Shown one piece after another: positions 13,593 to 25,281 of a stretch of 64,000 nucleotides of DNA. A program made the translations under genes and the position numbers. The notes below the pieces were generated by a model. It did not search any database, had not been told where the DNA came from, and saw only the letters and a list, made by a program, of their open reading frames with translations. How positions within the stretch are numbered: position 1 is the first letter of the stretch; the number at the start of each line of letters is the position of its first letter. Source of the DNA: Costus lasius (lineage: Eukaryota > Streptophyta > Magnoliopsida > Zingiberales > Costaceae); assembly GCA_027563935.2 (NCBI GenBank), contig CM050450.1:14243957-14307956 (forward strand), in the 5' to 3' direction.

Positions 13593-14065
13593 TTGGGGTG
13601 TGCAAATGGTACGATAAATTTAATTTTTATGATTTACCGATCATCGATCAATTCGGTAAATTCAGTTCTATAAAAAGAAAATCAATTTCGATTTCGATAA
13701 TAAATTTCCTAATATTCGGCATTTGGTTTCGGTATCGATTTTTTATTTTTCGATTCAGTAAAAACTAAATTTATCGATACTAAGTATTAAATTAATAAGT
13801 TCGGTAAATTCAATTTGGTAAATTATTAAATTTACCGATATAAATATAAAATTATTAAATTTTATTTAATAAATATATATAAAAAATAAAAATATTATTA
13901 TATTTATATAGATAAAATAATTTAAATAGGTAAATCAGTAATTTACTGAATTAAAAAAATGATTTTTTAAAAAATCAATTGGTTTTAAAAATTTCAATAA
14001 AAATATAATTTGGTAAAATCAGTTTCAATAAATTCTGTTCGATAAAAACCGAATACTCACCCTTA
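13593..14065. mobile_element. hAT-like MITE, same family type as 10084-10618
   Basis: The left end TTGGGGTGTGCAAATGG and inverted right end TAAGGGTGAGTATTCGG are imperfect terminal repeats. Flanks ATCAGCAC (13585-13592) and ATTAGCAG (14066-14073) match at 6 of 8, a worn 8-bp target duplication. The inside is AT-rich with many TCGGTAAA words like the element at 10084. No coding capacity. Confidence 0.55.
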
Positions 14066-16327
14066 ATTAGCAGTGCATATATAACTTTAGCTAGGTAAAA
14101 ACTAACTTGATCTACTAATTCAATTCGATAAAAAATTATGAGAGTTTGGGTCTAGTCTTATCATATTTAGGTCATAATCTAGTTGATCTATTTTAATTTT
14201 GAGTCTAGTGGATTTACACGTGTATTGGCTGTATAACCTAATTAAATTATATATAGATATCTAGCTCAGACACTTTTTGAGAGAGATCTCCTCGACATCA
14301 AGGGCACCGTAATATTTAGGTTTAATGATAGTATTTTAGTCTCTGAGTCCCATATCTTTTGGGAGATGCTTTTTTGTCCAAAAAAAATTGTCTTTTGGAT
14401 CTTGCTAAGAGTAAATCTGAGGAAGTTGAGGCAAGAGTATCCACTGTAGATCTGGCAAAATTTAACACGACCAACTGGTCCGACTCAATTCGATACGAAG
14501 TTAGGCAGGTTCAGATAAATCATAATTGTGTTTAGGTCATAAATAGGTCAATCTGTTTATGACCCAAAAATAATCAGGTCTTGTCTGGTTGTAAACGGGT
14601 TGATCTGCTTAACCCGATTATAATATGTATTTATATATAAAAAATTTAAATATAGGCTCATCTAACTCTCATTGCTAGCTCATAAGCTTAAATATCTTTT
14701 AACTATCTTTTAACCTAGATTTTGGCTCACTCATAAGGTCAAATTTTTATTAATTTTAATATAATTTTTATCAATTTATTATTTATATTTAAAATATGAA
14801 TGATAAACAGATTATTCGAATCGTGTCGGATTGACCCAATTATATTTGAGTCGTGTTCAGGTTACATAGTTTGACTTAATTAATTAAATAGGTCATGTTC
14901 AGATTAACTTAATCGAGTCATGAGTCACAGCTGACATAACTCATTTATGACCTGTTGATCTGAATTGCGAGATTAATCCACTGACAGCGGTAAGAATCGT
15001 AGAGTTTATGAGCACAACTTTAGGATCGAAGATTGCTTTTCTAGGAGCAGAGATGGCTGGATGTTCTTGATCTATGGCTTTTTGCTAAGTTCATCGCTCT
15101 TTGGCTCCTCGTCTCTCTCTTCAATCATTAGCTTGTCACTCTTGGCATTGGACTAAAAAGGTGTTAGGAATGCAAAGTGGGGATTTAGCTATTAGTAATA
15201 GCAAAACCATGGACTTCCCTGTTAAGAAGTTTGCTTAATTTTCCTAGAGAATATAGTGTTAGTAATAGTGATTCAATAATAGAGATATAACAATTATGAC
15301 AATAGGTTGAGTACTCGATTTTGCTCACTTTTAGAACTGGACCAACCAGAGAATATAGGGTTAGCAACAGTGATGCAATAATAGAGATATGATATTGACA
15401 ATGGTGATTAATTATGTTTTAAATGATAAGTAGTTTAAAAATTATGACATTTGATTGTTCTAAGTAATTTGATATTGTTTCTATAATCAAATTATGTTAC
15501 ATAACCTAAATCTAATCCAATATTATGGAATTATTGATTGGTTAACATGTTTATGACCTAAACCTAATTATACTTGACCTAAATATATCCTAACTTTGTA
15601 TTGGGTCGGATGAGATAATTGAATTTAATAATTTTTTTAGCTATAGTTTGAACTACCAAGTTATAATAATAAAAAATAAATATCAAATTAAAAGTATATA
15701 CACAATTTAATGACTTTTATATAATTGCTCATATTATTAAATAATAATGATGCATATTTTTTTATATGACAAATTTTCTAAGCAAGGTAAGGAGAGTTTA
15801 AATAAATTATAGAAAAGTAAATTTTTTTAATCTATGTAATCTACACACTCTTAACTCCCTAAACTATCAAATGTATTAATATTATCGTAAATAGATTTAT
15901 CCACAATGAGAAATTAATAAAAATATTATCTTGAAAAAAAAATATACTATAATAGTTGACAACTTTTTCACGATACTAAAAATACTAATTTCTCATCATG
16001 GATAATTCTATCCACAATAATATTAATATCCTTAATAGCTTATAAGGTATAGATTACGTGAATATAATTTATCTATAAAAATAATTTATTTAAATTTTTC
16101 TTAAAATTATTACGTGAATATAATTTATCTATAAAAATAATTTATTTTTTTATAATTTATTTAAATCCTTCTTAAAATTCTTTGGGCAAGCTCTTTTGAT
16201 ATGATAAGGCACACTTAAAAGTCAAAAGATTCAGTACTGAAATAATAATGTATTTAATAATAATACGATTATTTTAAGCTTAATTATACTACTAATTAAT
16301 TTTACACTATTATTTCAGGACTCGGAA
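14066..16327. other. AT-rich intergenic DNA with old repeats
   Basis: No gene. About 14450-14990 is a region of words such as GGTCATAAATAGGTCAA and ACCCG that looks like a degenerate interspersed repeat. A direct repeat of about 45 bp (GAGAATATAGGGTTAGCAAC and its variant) sits near 15245 and 15349. Confidence 0.4.
15795..16110. repeat. Foldback (inverted-repeat) AT-rich element
   Basis: The left arm, with AATCTATGTAATCTACAC and TTATCCACAATGAGAAATTA, is matched in inverted orientation by the right arm, with TAATTTCTCATCATGGATAA and GGTATAGATTACGTG. This is the layout of a MITE that folds back on itself. The ends are not sharp and I could not define a target duplication. Confidence 0.45.
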
Positions 16328-17854
16328 TTAAGCAGCACGCTGCGTTAGTTCCTCTATGAACTGCTCAAAGTTGTTGTGCGACGATCCTCCGCTGCTCAGA
16401 GCATTCTGCAGCGTCTTCCTCACCCCCTCAATCCTCTCCCTCATCCTAAACCCCTCCTCTCCCACCATCAAGAGATCAATCCTCTCCGCCACCTCCTCCC
16501 CGCTCACCCTCCCCGAACTGCCCAAGTCCAGCCCAATCCCCCAGTCCCTCACCACCAGCTTTCGGTTCGTGAACTGGTCCGTCAGCAGAGGGAAGCATAA
16601 CAGCGGCACGCCGCACCAGACGCTCTCCAGGATCGAGTTCCAGCCGCAGTGCGTCAGGAAGCCGCCGACGGCCGGGTGCGATAGCACCTCCACCTGGCAG
16701 CACCACGGCACCATTAGCCCCCGCCCCTGGGCCGCCGCCGCGAAGCCCTCCGGCAGTGGGTCGGGCTCGGCGGAGCTCACCACGTCCGGGCGCAGCACCC
16801 AGATGAAGCTGGCGGCGCTGCGGAGCATGCCGCCCGCGATCTCCGCCAGGTCGCGCTTGCTGATGTGGGCGTAGCTGCCGAAGGAGACGTAGAGGACGGA
16901 GCGCGGCGGGCGGGAGGCGAGCCACTGCGAGCAGTCGGATTCGGTCCACAGGCTCGTGGGCACGGCGCTTTTGGCGAAGCCATCCGGGAAGATGGGGCCG
17001 ATGGCGAAGAAGCGTCTTTGCAGCTGGAGGGCGGCGATGGTGTCCGCCTCCAGCTCGTGGACTGTGTTGCACAGCACGAAGTCGGCGGCCTTGGCCTCGT
17101 CGAAGGCCTTGAAGATGATCTGGTGCACCACGCTGGACGTGTCGCTATCCTGGAGATACGACATCAGATCGGACGGCTCGATGGCCGGCACGCCGGGGAT
17201 GTACTTTATTGTCTCTCTGTTTTTGGCTGCAAGTAAATACAGGAAACAAACATAATATCCGCGGGAAATTAATTAAATTCTCGATTGCACAACTGAGTAC
17301 TGATCAATTAGTCACGCACCCGGCGAGGCGAAGTGGCCATTCTTGATAAGGAGATCCATGTGGCAGTAGAGCGAGAAGATGAGGGCTGGCTCGGTCCAGA
17401 AGGACACGTAAGGGAGCCGATGCTTCTTGGCGAGGGTGGCCGGCCACACGAAGAAGGTGTCGGCGATGAGGCAGGAGACGGGCGGGTCGGCGCGCAGGGA
17501 AAGGTCGCGCATGAGTCGGTCGACGTGGGCGGAGAGGACATGGAGAAGGGCGAACATGAACTGGTCGTGGTTGAGGGAGCGGTCGAAGTCGACGGGCAGG
17601 CCATCGCTGACGAGCTCGTAGCGGATATCAAAGCCTTCGACACGGGTTGCGGGGAAGATGTTAGTCTCGCCGTTGACGATGGCGACGTGGTTGGCGCTGG
17701 CGGTCTGACAGTGGACGGCCTCGGTGTTGACGAAGGTGACGACGAAGCCGCGGGCTGCGAGCTTGAGGGCTAGGTGGACGGCGGGGATGATGTGGCCTTG
17801 GAGGGGGTAGGAAATGAGCAGGGCGTGGGGCTTCTGAGGAGCGGCGGCGCCCAT
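16328..17854 (-). CDS. UDP-glycosyltransferase, UGT86A-like
   Basis: Family-1 UDP-sugar glycosyltransferase, expected to be cytosolic and to move a sugar, usually glucose, onto a small acceptor that cannot be named from sequence. Two exons: 17854-17320 and 17226-16328, joined at phase 1 across a 93-bp GT-AG intron, giving 477 residues, normal for the family. The N-terminal acceptor half carries the catalytic-type His21 in PLQGHIIPAVHLA and Asp132 in CLIADTFF. The C-terminal half carries the 44-residue PSPG sugar-donor box, residues 353-396, starting WCCQVEVLSHPAVGGFLTHC and ending TDQ. The segment TIKYIPGVPAIEPSDLMSYL after the intron is a hallmark of the UGT86 group. Gene intact, GC-rich coding. 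Family sure, substrate unknown. Confidence 0.93.
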
Positions 17855-17975
17855 TGCCTCGAGAAGGATTGAGGGAGAGCGGCGTGCTGTAGTCTAAATT
17901 TTTAGCAAACGGCTGCGCAGCCAAGAAAGCGGTCGCCGTAGTCTTCGTGTTTATCTGAAATTATCTGGATATGTG

Positions 17976-17983
17976 CCCTTATA
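17976..17983 (-). promoter_or_regulatory. Possible TATA box of the UGT gene
   Basis: TATAAGGG on the minus strand, about 120 bases upstream of the UGT start codon. Position is plausible; the match to the TATA consensus is moderate. Confidence 0.35.
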
Positions 17984-18056
17984 GTTGAATCGGTTCAGTC
18001 GCTTCGATCAATTGAAAAAAAATAATAATAAAAGCCTGGTGCAGTGGATGGAATTA

Positions 18057-18353
18057 GTCTGGTAAATTATTTGTATTGACTAATAATGGCGAATACTATA
18101 TATCGAATGTACCTAATCATTTGGATTTTATCGAATAGTATACATAGCCATCTCCGATTGCCATCACCTGGACAGATCAGTCTCTTCACCATGTCTGGTA
18201 AATTATTTATATTGATTAATAATGGCGAATACTATATAGTCATCTGATTTCATTTAGTGTACCTAATCATTTGGATTTTATCGAATAGTATGCATAGCCA
18301 TTTCCGATTGCCATCATCACCTGGACAGATCAGCCTCTTCACCATGTCTGGTA
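18057..18353. repeat. Tandem duplication upstream of the UGT gene
   Basis: A unit beginning GTCTGGTAAATTATTT is present at 18057-18192 and 18193-18345, and the start of a third at 18346. Both units share TAATGGCGAATACTATATA, CCTAATCATTTGGATTTTAT and CCTGGACAGATCAG. The second is about 17 bp longer. It lies 200-500 bp upstream of the UGT start codon. Confidence 0.85.
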
Positions 18354-19347
18354 AAAGAAAGTGAAAGAAAGATACCACTTGTATTCAGGGTCTTTAATTT
18401 GGATTAAATTTATATCCGATTTTCAATCTGTATAGCATTCAATCTAGGGAGAGTGCATAGCGTTCGTCATTTATCCCTGTACCATACTTCTAATGGCGCA
18501 ATTAATACTAATTAATCCCATTTCATCTGTTGTTCTTGTTGGTTGTTGATCTTTAACTTCGAAACTTACGGGTCACTTTTAATGAAAGTGACTAGTCGAT
18601 TGAAGGTTGACGGCTCTAGTTTCAGGGTTACTAGCGTTCAATCATCTTTTGCAAAAGCTAAATGACAAGCCATTAGCAACCTCAAGATTGTTTCGATATT
18701 ATCTAAAAGCTTTCAACTAAGTAAATTATAAGAAATTATGTGGTTCATGTTCTGGGAGATGAAGAATTTGTCAGTGCATTGTTGGAGACTTGGATTGAGC
18801 TCTTTTGGCTTTGGCATCTTGGAAGGCTAATTAAAAAATTGCTATGCGATCTGCGACGGAGTACATTAGTACTAGTGAATAGTGTTACTTTTTGATCTGT
18901 TGGATATCAGATGGAAAATGAAGGTGTAAAGGAAAAAATGGTGATATGAGAATCATGAAGTTAGAGATGTTTGTCCCATATTACGGAGTTTCAAGCAGAA
19001 AGAAAGATTGGTACAATAATATATCTTTTATCATTTGCTTTTTTTTTCTAGAATTAGTTCAAAATATATTCAATCTAACCTCATGCTTTCATCAGTGATG
19101 TCCTTGGCAGTTCAGATGATCATAACAATATTCCTTCCGTTCAAGCTCAAATCTTCAATGTTCCAAGACATGGATCTATGAGCTCATCTTAAAAAGTTTG
19201 TTGAGAAGATAGAAAAGTTTTAGCCAAAAGCGTACGATCTTACCATGTGCATTCCTAGCTCGGGCACTCGTGTGTAGGCACAAGCGACAAATTTTGATCA
19301 GCATAGATAGTAGCTTAAGAAGGACCCTACATGTGAGGCTTTATACA
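18354..19347. other. Intergenic DNA, no gene seen
   Basis: No open frame or recognised repeat of note. It separates the UGT promoter region from the 4CL-like pseudogene. Confidence 0.4.
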
Positions 19348-19872
19348 AACTTTTGGGAGATCGAACTACATAAGAAATTGGAACCTCGCCAGCTTCAGCA
19401 TCAGGAAACCTGAATGAGAAGCATAATAAATTTTTTAAGCAACTATGTGATGAAATGATTCCATAGTTGGACTGTTTGAGTTTAGAGTTTCCAACTTACG
19501 GAATAACAACTGCATCTAATATCTCAGGATGAGAAAGAAGTAACCCTTCTAGCTCAGCAGGTGCAACCTAACAAAATCAGAAGAGAAAACAAAACAACAA
19601 TATATAACAGTGTCTAAAACTTCATCTCTTACTTCAGTCCCTTGAATACCGTCAGCGGTCTAGAGTGGAAAAAACAAAGATACAACAACATTGGTGAAAG
19701 TTAAATTTGGTCACACAAGTTTACCTGAAATCCTTTGTACTTGATGAGTTCTTTGATTCGATCTAACAACATACACTTGTCCCTTTTCATCAAAATAACC
19801 AAGATCACCTGTATGCAGCCACCCTTCCTTCCAGGTCAAGTATGTTGCTTGTAGATTGTTGAGATACTCTGA
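19348..19872 (-). pseudogene. Partial copy of exons 3-5 of the adjacent 4CL-like gene
   Basis: This stretch matches 22147-22600 of the intact 4CL-like gene, introns included, so it is a genomic duplicate rather than a retrocopy. It holds the exon 3 equivalent ([12 protein letters not shown] then GQVYVV), exon 4 and most of exon 5. One extra base in the exon 3 copy, near 19766, shifts the frame just after VYVV, and about 67 bp (near 19657-19723) is present here but absent from the intact gene. Exons 1, 2 and 6 are missing. Non-functional. Confidence 0.85.
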
Positions 19873-20571
19873 ATTAAAACAATATTGAAGGTTAAAATTA
19901 ATCCCACTTAAATTTCCGCCTAGGAAATTTTTTTTAAAAACTCTTATATTTTGATATTTAATTTACATGGTTCTTAATTGGATACATATTCCAAGGTGGG
20001 ATCGACTAATTATAAGAAAACTATTTGTAGGTGGAGACCTAGGAAATTTAAGCGGGATTAATTTTAATCTTTGATATTGTTTTACATATAGGATCAAGTG
20101 TTGAGGTTTATCCATTTTCTAGGCAAAGACTCTCCCTAAGATTTTAACCTTAGATTTTCTTAGGCAGACTGCAAAGACTCTCCCTAAGATTTTAACCTTA
20201 AGGCTATGTTTAGTTGGGTGAAATTCATCGTGGAAATGATGGAAGGTGTAATGAATCTGGATGAATCATTCTTTCCATGGTGAATTTCACCCAACTCCAA
20301 CCGAACATAGCCTAGATTTTCTTAGGCGGAGTCTCCGCATAGAAAATTTAAGCGGGATTAATTTGTTCGGTTGGATGGAATTCACTGTAGAAAGTCATTC
20401 AAATTCATTGCATTTTTCATCCTTTTCATAGTAAATTTCACCCAACCAAACATAGCCTAAATTCTCAAAAAAAATTAAAGTGGGATTAATTTTAAACTTT
20501 GATATTGTTTTACATATCGTGTAGAGTGTTGCGCAGGTTTATCCATTTTTACACGATTCCCACCGGATCCC
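19873..20571. repeat. Mosaic of short repeats including MITE-like inverted repeats
   Basis: The block contains GCAAAGACTCTCCCTAAGAT twice, AAGCGGGATTAATTTTAA-type words three times, and two inverted repeats. The first inverted repeat (about 20211-20313) starts AGGCTATGTTTAGTTGGGTG and ends with the inverse of AGGCTATGTTCGGTTGG. A related one follows (about 20360-20460). They look like small Tourist-type MITEs but I see no clear target duplication. Confidence 0.5.
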
Positions 20572-21640
20572 GATTTTCCGCCTTGCCTCCGCCACTTCCA
20601 CCACCTCCCCGTCCGTGGCATCCGCCGAGTTCAACATTTCCTTCGGCATCGCTCCTGCCCCGGATGTCAAGGAGGCTGCAATAAAACCCATTGTCCCAGA
20701 CCCGTCTCATTCGAACTCTTCGGCCGCTGCCGTTCCCATGCTCATCCCGTGGATCGTCCGCGGTAAGGACGGGCAGCTCACTGTCCAGTCCTCACCTCCC
20801 ATCCGATTCCTCGAAGCCCTAGCCGAAGCCAAGAAGAAGAAGACGGATAGCGATAAGAAAAAAAGCCTTTCGGTGGGATAGTCTCGTCCAAGTATTCCAT
20901 TTCGATGAATACATCGCCTCTTAAGTACTCGAAGGCTTTACAATCAGCATATACGGGAGCAGCCAGAGCGACCCAGTCTTCTTTTATCACTTCCCCATTG
21001 CTGCTGGCGGAATGCTGTTGTTGTTGTTGTGAGTACAACGCTTCTTGTTGTTGCTGTTTCTGGAGGTAAATTCAATGTTAGATGTCGTCTGTCGATTTCT
21101 TTAGTAATCTTTTCAGTGGCATCGAGGCGGAATTGCGAAGAGCTAATTCTTTGAAGGGAAAGTGACTATCAACGGTTAAGTTTGCACTTCTCCACAGGTA
21201 TGTCTTCTGCTTAAGGTTTTGTAGCGTCTATTTCAATAACTTGCTTGCTGTTGTATACTCTTAATACTTTGAGTCTGGAAGTTGAAGTTCTGCTATAAAT
21301 AGTGGTACTGTGCTTGGTTAGTTGTTTTCGTGGCGTGCATGATTGAGATGTTCATTTGTAAGCTTGTTTTTGCGCTGCATAAGCCATTTGATTCGTTCTT
21401 TTATCATAATGAGTCTATAAAGAAGAACATTAAGTATCGTTAGTAGTTTGCATATAGAAATTTCATTGTCAAATGAATGTGTGAAATGATCCTTCCAACC
21501 CTGTTTCATCATGCTTGAGGGCTACAGGCTACCTTTAATTTTTTAAGTATTGATGGGATTTTCTTTCTCTCATTCTGCCTCATTTCCTTTATGTAGACAT
21601 CACCACAGACCAGCAAACACCCACTTTTTGATCTTGTTTG
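20572..21640 (+). pseudogene. SVR1-like pseudogene 1 (exon 1, intron 1, exon 2, part of intron 2)
   Basis: A plus-strand copy of the 5' part of the pseudouridine synthase gene at 30555-44421. It encodes EFNISFGIAPAPDVKEAA and AVPMLIPWIVRGKDGQLT, then stops at 20879 because the lysine-rich part is frame-shifted. The end of exon 1 is lost in a deletion that reaches into intron 1. The exon 2 copy (about 21107-21187) keeps splice borders but has a stop where the intact gene encodes Ser of VNGS. Intron 2 sequence continues to about 21640, 55 bases from the end of the convergent 4CL-like gene. Introns present: an unprocessed genomic duplicate. Confidence 0.85.
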
Positions 21641-21695
21641 GATCGCTGTTCAATCTTATTCATGTGATAAAATTGTGAGGGAACTAACATCCCCT

Positions 21696-24600
21696 CTACA
21701 GATTCGATCTTACTTTTTGAATCAGTTCCCTTCTTAGGATTTTCCCCGAGGCAGTTTTGGGCACAGAGTTAACAAATGTAACTCTTCTCAACCTTTTAAA
21801 TGGTGCGACCTGCAGATATTAAACAAAAAAAAAGGAGTGTCAAGGAGTGCTCTAGTCAAAGAAGTTGACAGACAATGTAATTTATTTTAAAGTATAAACT
21901 ATAGATTCAATCTTAAGAAACTGGAATTATATTTTTATGTAAGACTACATTTCCTCTTGGCATCTTGTTGATTTTTATTAGGATCAATATGTTTTCAATA
22001 TGTTTTCCATAATCGGTTGAACTTGGAATTTAAGAAGTAGGAACTACCAAAATGAAGCCTAGAAGGATTAGTAGTTGGGGAACAAAATTGTACAAATTGC
22101 TACCTGCTTAGCAATAAAGTTTTGGACATCTTCTTCGGTCAATGAACTTTTGGGAGATCGAACTACATAAGAAATTGGAACCTCGCCAGCTTCAGCATCA
22201 GGAAACCTAAATGAGAAACATAATATATTTTTTAAGCAACTATGTGATGAAATGATTCCATAGTTGGACTATTTGAGTTAAATGGTTTCCAACTTACGGT
22301 ATAACAACTGCATCTAATACCTCAGGATGAGAAAGAAGCAACCCTTCTAGCTCAGCAGGTGCAACCTAACAAAATCAGAAGAGAAAACAAAACAACAATA
22401 TAGAACAGTGTCTAAAACTTCATCTCTTACTTCAGTTCCTTGAATACTGTTTACCTGAAATCCTTTGTACTTGATGAGTTCTTTGATTCGATCAACAACA
22501 TACACTTGTCCCTTTTCATTAAAATAACCAAGATCACCTGTATGCAGCCACCCTTCCTTCAAGGTCAAGTTTGTTGCTTGTGGATTGTTGAGATACTCTG
22601 ATTGAAATGTCAACATTGAACTTATCAGCAGTTGAAATTGAATCATAGGATAACATAGAACAGGTAAGTTTATCAGAAACACAAACTAATGTCAAAAGCT
22701 TTTTTTTTCAATCAACACTCTCACTTTGTTGAACAATTAGGAGATGAAGGGACTACGCATTATTGTTTGAAATTGTATGGCAGTTAAGTAAGTGGAAGCA
22801 AGAATAATCTTGGAAGTATCCGTCAAAGAAAAAGAATCTCTAGAACAACTGATAGCGAGAGAAGACCCAAACTTAAGGGCATTCCTGTAAGACCCTAGCA
22901 AAGCTTGAGATGAAGCATGCTTCATTGAGCCAAAGTTGCATGAGTTCTGTAGAAATTTTATTGTGAAACATCAAATCGATGGTTGCATGGTACAGCACAT
23001 TAAGTTTTCCCTTGATGACTATAGAAACCAAAGAGACTTAATTAGATAACCCTGGATCAAGAACTGGTGGAGCTTTATCAGACCTTAACCTTCTCAAAGA
23101 ATTGAGGCGAGCATTTACCTTGCATTATGTTTGGTCCACGGAAGCAGAGTTCACCCAGTTGATTAGGTGGAAGAGATTTTAATGTGTCGACACTGACTAC
23201 TTTACCATCAACTCCAGACGCAAGTGTTCCTGCTGATCCAAATTCACGTGCCTCCCCCTTTGTAGGATCCTCTGAAGCTAAAACCCCACAAGTCTCTGTC
23301 AAACCATATCCCTGTTTGAAACACTAGACAAATATCACATGTATGTAGGGTAATTTACCTTTCCTATGGAAAACCACAAATTCTGGTCACATTTCTCGTG
23401 CTAATTTAAGTAAAAAAGCTATTAGCATGTTCTAGCAATTTGAATTTTAGCATGAAAAAAAAACTAACTACAGCATTACTATAATTATTTTATAGTTATA
23501 CACAATGATCATCTTCCTTTCACTCTTCTAGTTAGCTCACTTGACAGGTGCATCAACTATTTTAAACTTGGTTTGGTTAGGTACTTGTTCGTCTTATCTA
23601 AGCAATACAAGTTATCTAAAGATAAATAGCTTAATTGTCTGACTCCAGAAAGTATACTTTGAGAACCAAAAATGAAATGTTTTGGATACTTTTCAAGTAC
23701 AGCATGGATAATGTATGAGTTCTAAGAATATTGAATATTAGCAAGGTTCTCGGATTGTTGCCAGTAGAAGAATATTGATTCAGATTAAATGATTAAGCAT
23801 GCATTCATCGCATGAACGATTAGTAAAAAATTATAGATTCTAATTATTAGCTACGATTCATGCAGTTAAGAATTAGATTCCAATCATCCGGGACTAAGTT
23901 AAGAAAAGCACTAGCATGGAGAAGGTAGATTAAAATCATAAGATGGCTAGCCCTAAGTTGGCTTAATATTGCAAAATTATAGATTATTAGAAAAATGCAA
24001 ACTCTGACATCATAATAAAATTCAGTCAGACACTAAATAGTAGACAATTTCTTTTAGGATAAGGATGTTAGATTAGTTCCATGGCGAACACCAGAGAATT
24101 CACCAACTTTGCATTTGACTATTAACTTGGACAAATCTTCATGCACTTTGTGTGCTGGTTAGGCCTTTTCTTTTATCAAGGAAAATTATTTTGGGCATAT
24201 AGTGCTGCACAAATTCCATATTGTTCCTCAATATTAGAAAGACAATCTAATGGTGTAAACTTGCCTGTACGATTTCAGCTAGAGGCAAGTTCTTCGCTAC
24301 CTCCTCCATCACATCCTTCCCAAGAGGCGCTGCACCGGATCCCACGAACCTGATCGAGCTGAGATTGTACTTGCTCATGACAGCCCCCTGCTTGGCAAGC
24401 GCGATCATCACGGGCGGCACGCAGTACAAATACGTGACACTGTACTTCTCCAGAGCCTTCAATGCTGGTTCGAACTCGAACCTCGACATGGAGACAATGC
24501 AGTTGCCCCTCCGCAATTGGGCGTAGGTGATAACTGCCAGCCCAAATATATGGAACATCGGCAGAAAGCAGAGGAAGGTGTTCGGCCCCTCCCCCCTCAA

Positions 24601-25281
24601 ATCTTGCTGCGACGTCATCATCAGGGCGGCGCAGATGAAGTTCCGGTGGGTCAGTACGACGCCCTTGCTTGTTCCCGTGGTCCCCGACGAGTATAGCAGC
24701 GCCGCTACGTCCGATTGGTGCACTGGCGGCGGCGAGAACCCGGAGGGTACGGGGATGGCGAGCAGATCGGAGAAGTAGGTGCAGGGGGGTTCTGGGGGAG
24801 GCGACAGGGGGGCGTCCTTGGAGCCGAAAATGACGGCAGGGAGGCGCAAGGAAGCGGCTTTGGACCAGAGCTCGGGGACCGTGATGACAACCTTGGCGCG
24901 CGCGTCACCGGCCTGCCTGCGGAGCTCGGCGACGGTGTAGAGTGGGTTGACGGTGGTGGCGATGGCACCGATGGCAATGACGGAGAGGAAGGCGACGGGG
25001 TAGTGGAGGGAGTTGGGGGCGTAGATGAGAACGACGTCGCCCTTGGAGACGCCGCAGCAGGAGGAGAGGCCATAGGCGGCGGAGAGGACGGCGGAGCGAA
25101 GGGCAGCGAAGGAGAGGGAGGCGCTGGTGTCGGCGTCGGCGATGGCGAGGCGGTCAGGGTAGGAAGCGGCGTTGCGGAAAAGAAAAGGGACCATAGATAG
25201 GGCTGGGTCGGTGGGGAAGGCAATGGGCGGGCGGAGCGAGCGGTAGACGCCGTCAGGGCCGTAGCTGGCCTTGGATGCCAT
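21696..25281 (-). CDS. 4-coumarate--CoA ligase-like protein (acyl-activating enzyme)
   Basis: ANL-superfamily adenylate-forming ligase that joins a carboxylic acid to CoA via an acyl-AMP. Six exons: 25281-24265, 23311-23119, 22597-22455, 22365-22298, 22206-22104, 21809-21696, in frame throughout, 545 residues. Seen: AMP-binding box [11 protein letters not shown] (about 198-208), GYGLTETCG (340-348), GELCFRGPN, the TGDLGY motif, hinge [14 protein letters not shown], and the catalytic Lys531 in PKTASGK. The intron after the hinge Q is a common 4CL position. The C-terminus SNL resembles a minor plant peroxisome signal (PTS1), which would fit the OPCL1-type 4CL-like clade acting on jasmonate precursors or fatty acids; this is inference. 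The ATG at 25281 is chosen because homology begins there, although the frame stays open upstream. Intron 1 uses GC-AG. A partial copy lies downstream. Confidence 0.93.
24255..24264 (-). other. GC-type 5' splice site of 4CL-like intron 1
   Basis: Exon 1 ends GTACAG and the intron begins GCAAGT, the known consensus of GC-AG introns. Joining here to the acceptor at 23313-23312 gives phase 0 and the conserved EIVQ-GYGLTE junction. The GT four bases further in would break the frame. Confidence 0.85.

Noticed and set aside
16476..17072. 198-codon minus frame and long plus frames over the UGT exon 2
   Set aside because: Off-frame translations of the GC-rich UGT coding exon, composed of Arg/Ala/Pro runs.
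24705..25223. 172-codon Pro/Ser-rich frame and 161-codon Gly-rich antisense frame
   Set aside because: Shadows of 4CL-like exon 1 in other frames.
16328..25281. UGT and 4CL-like genes as a biosynthetic cluster
   Set aside because: Only two genes of broad families, with pseudogenes and repeats between; no shared regulation or third enzyme visible.
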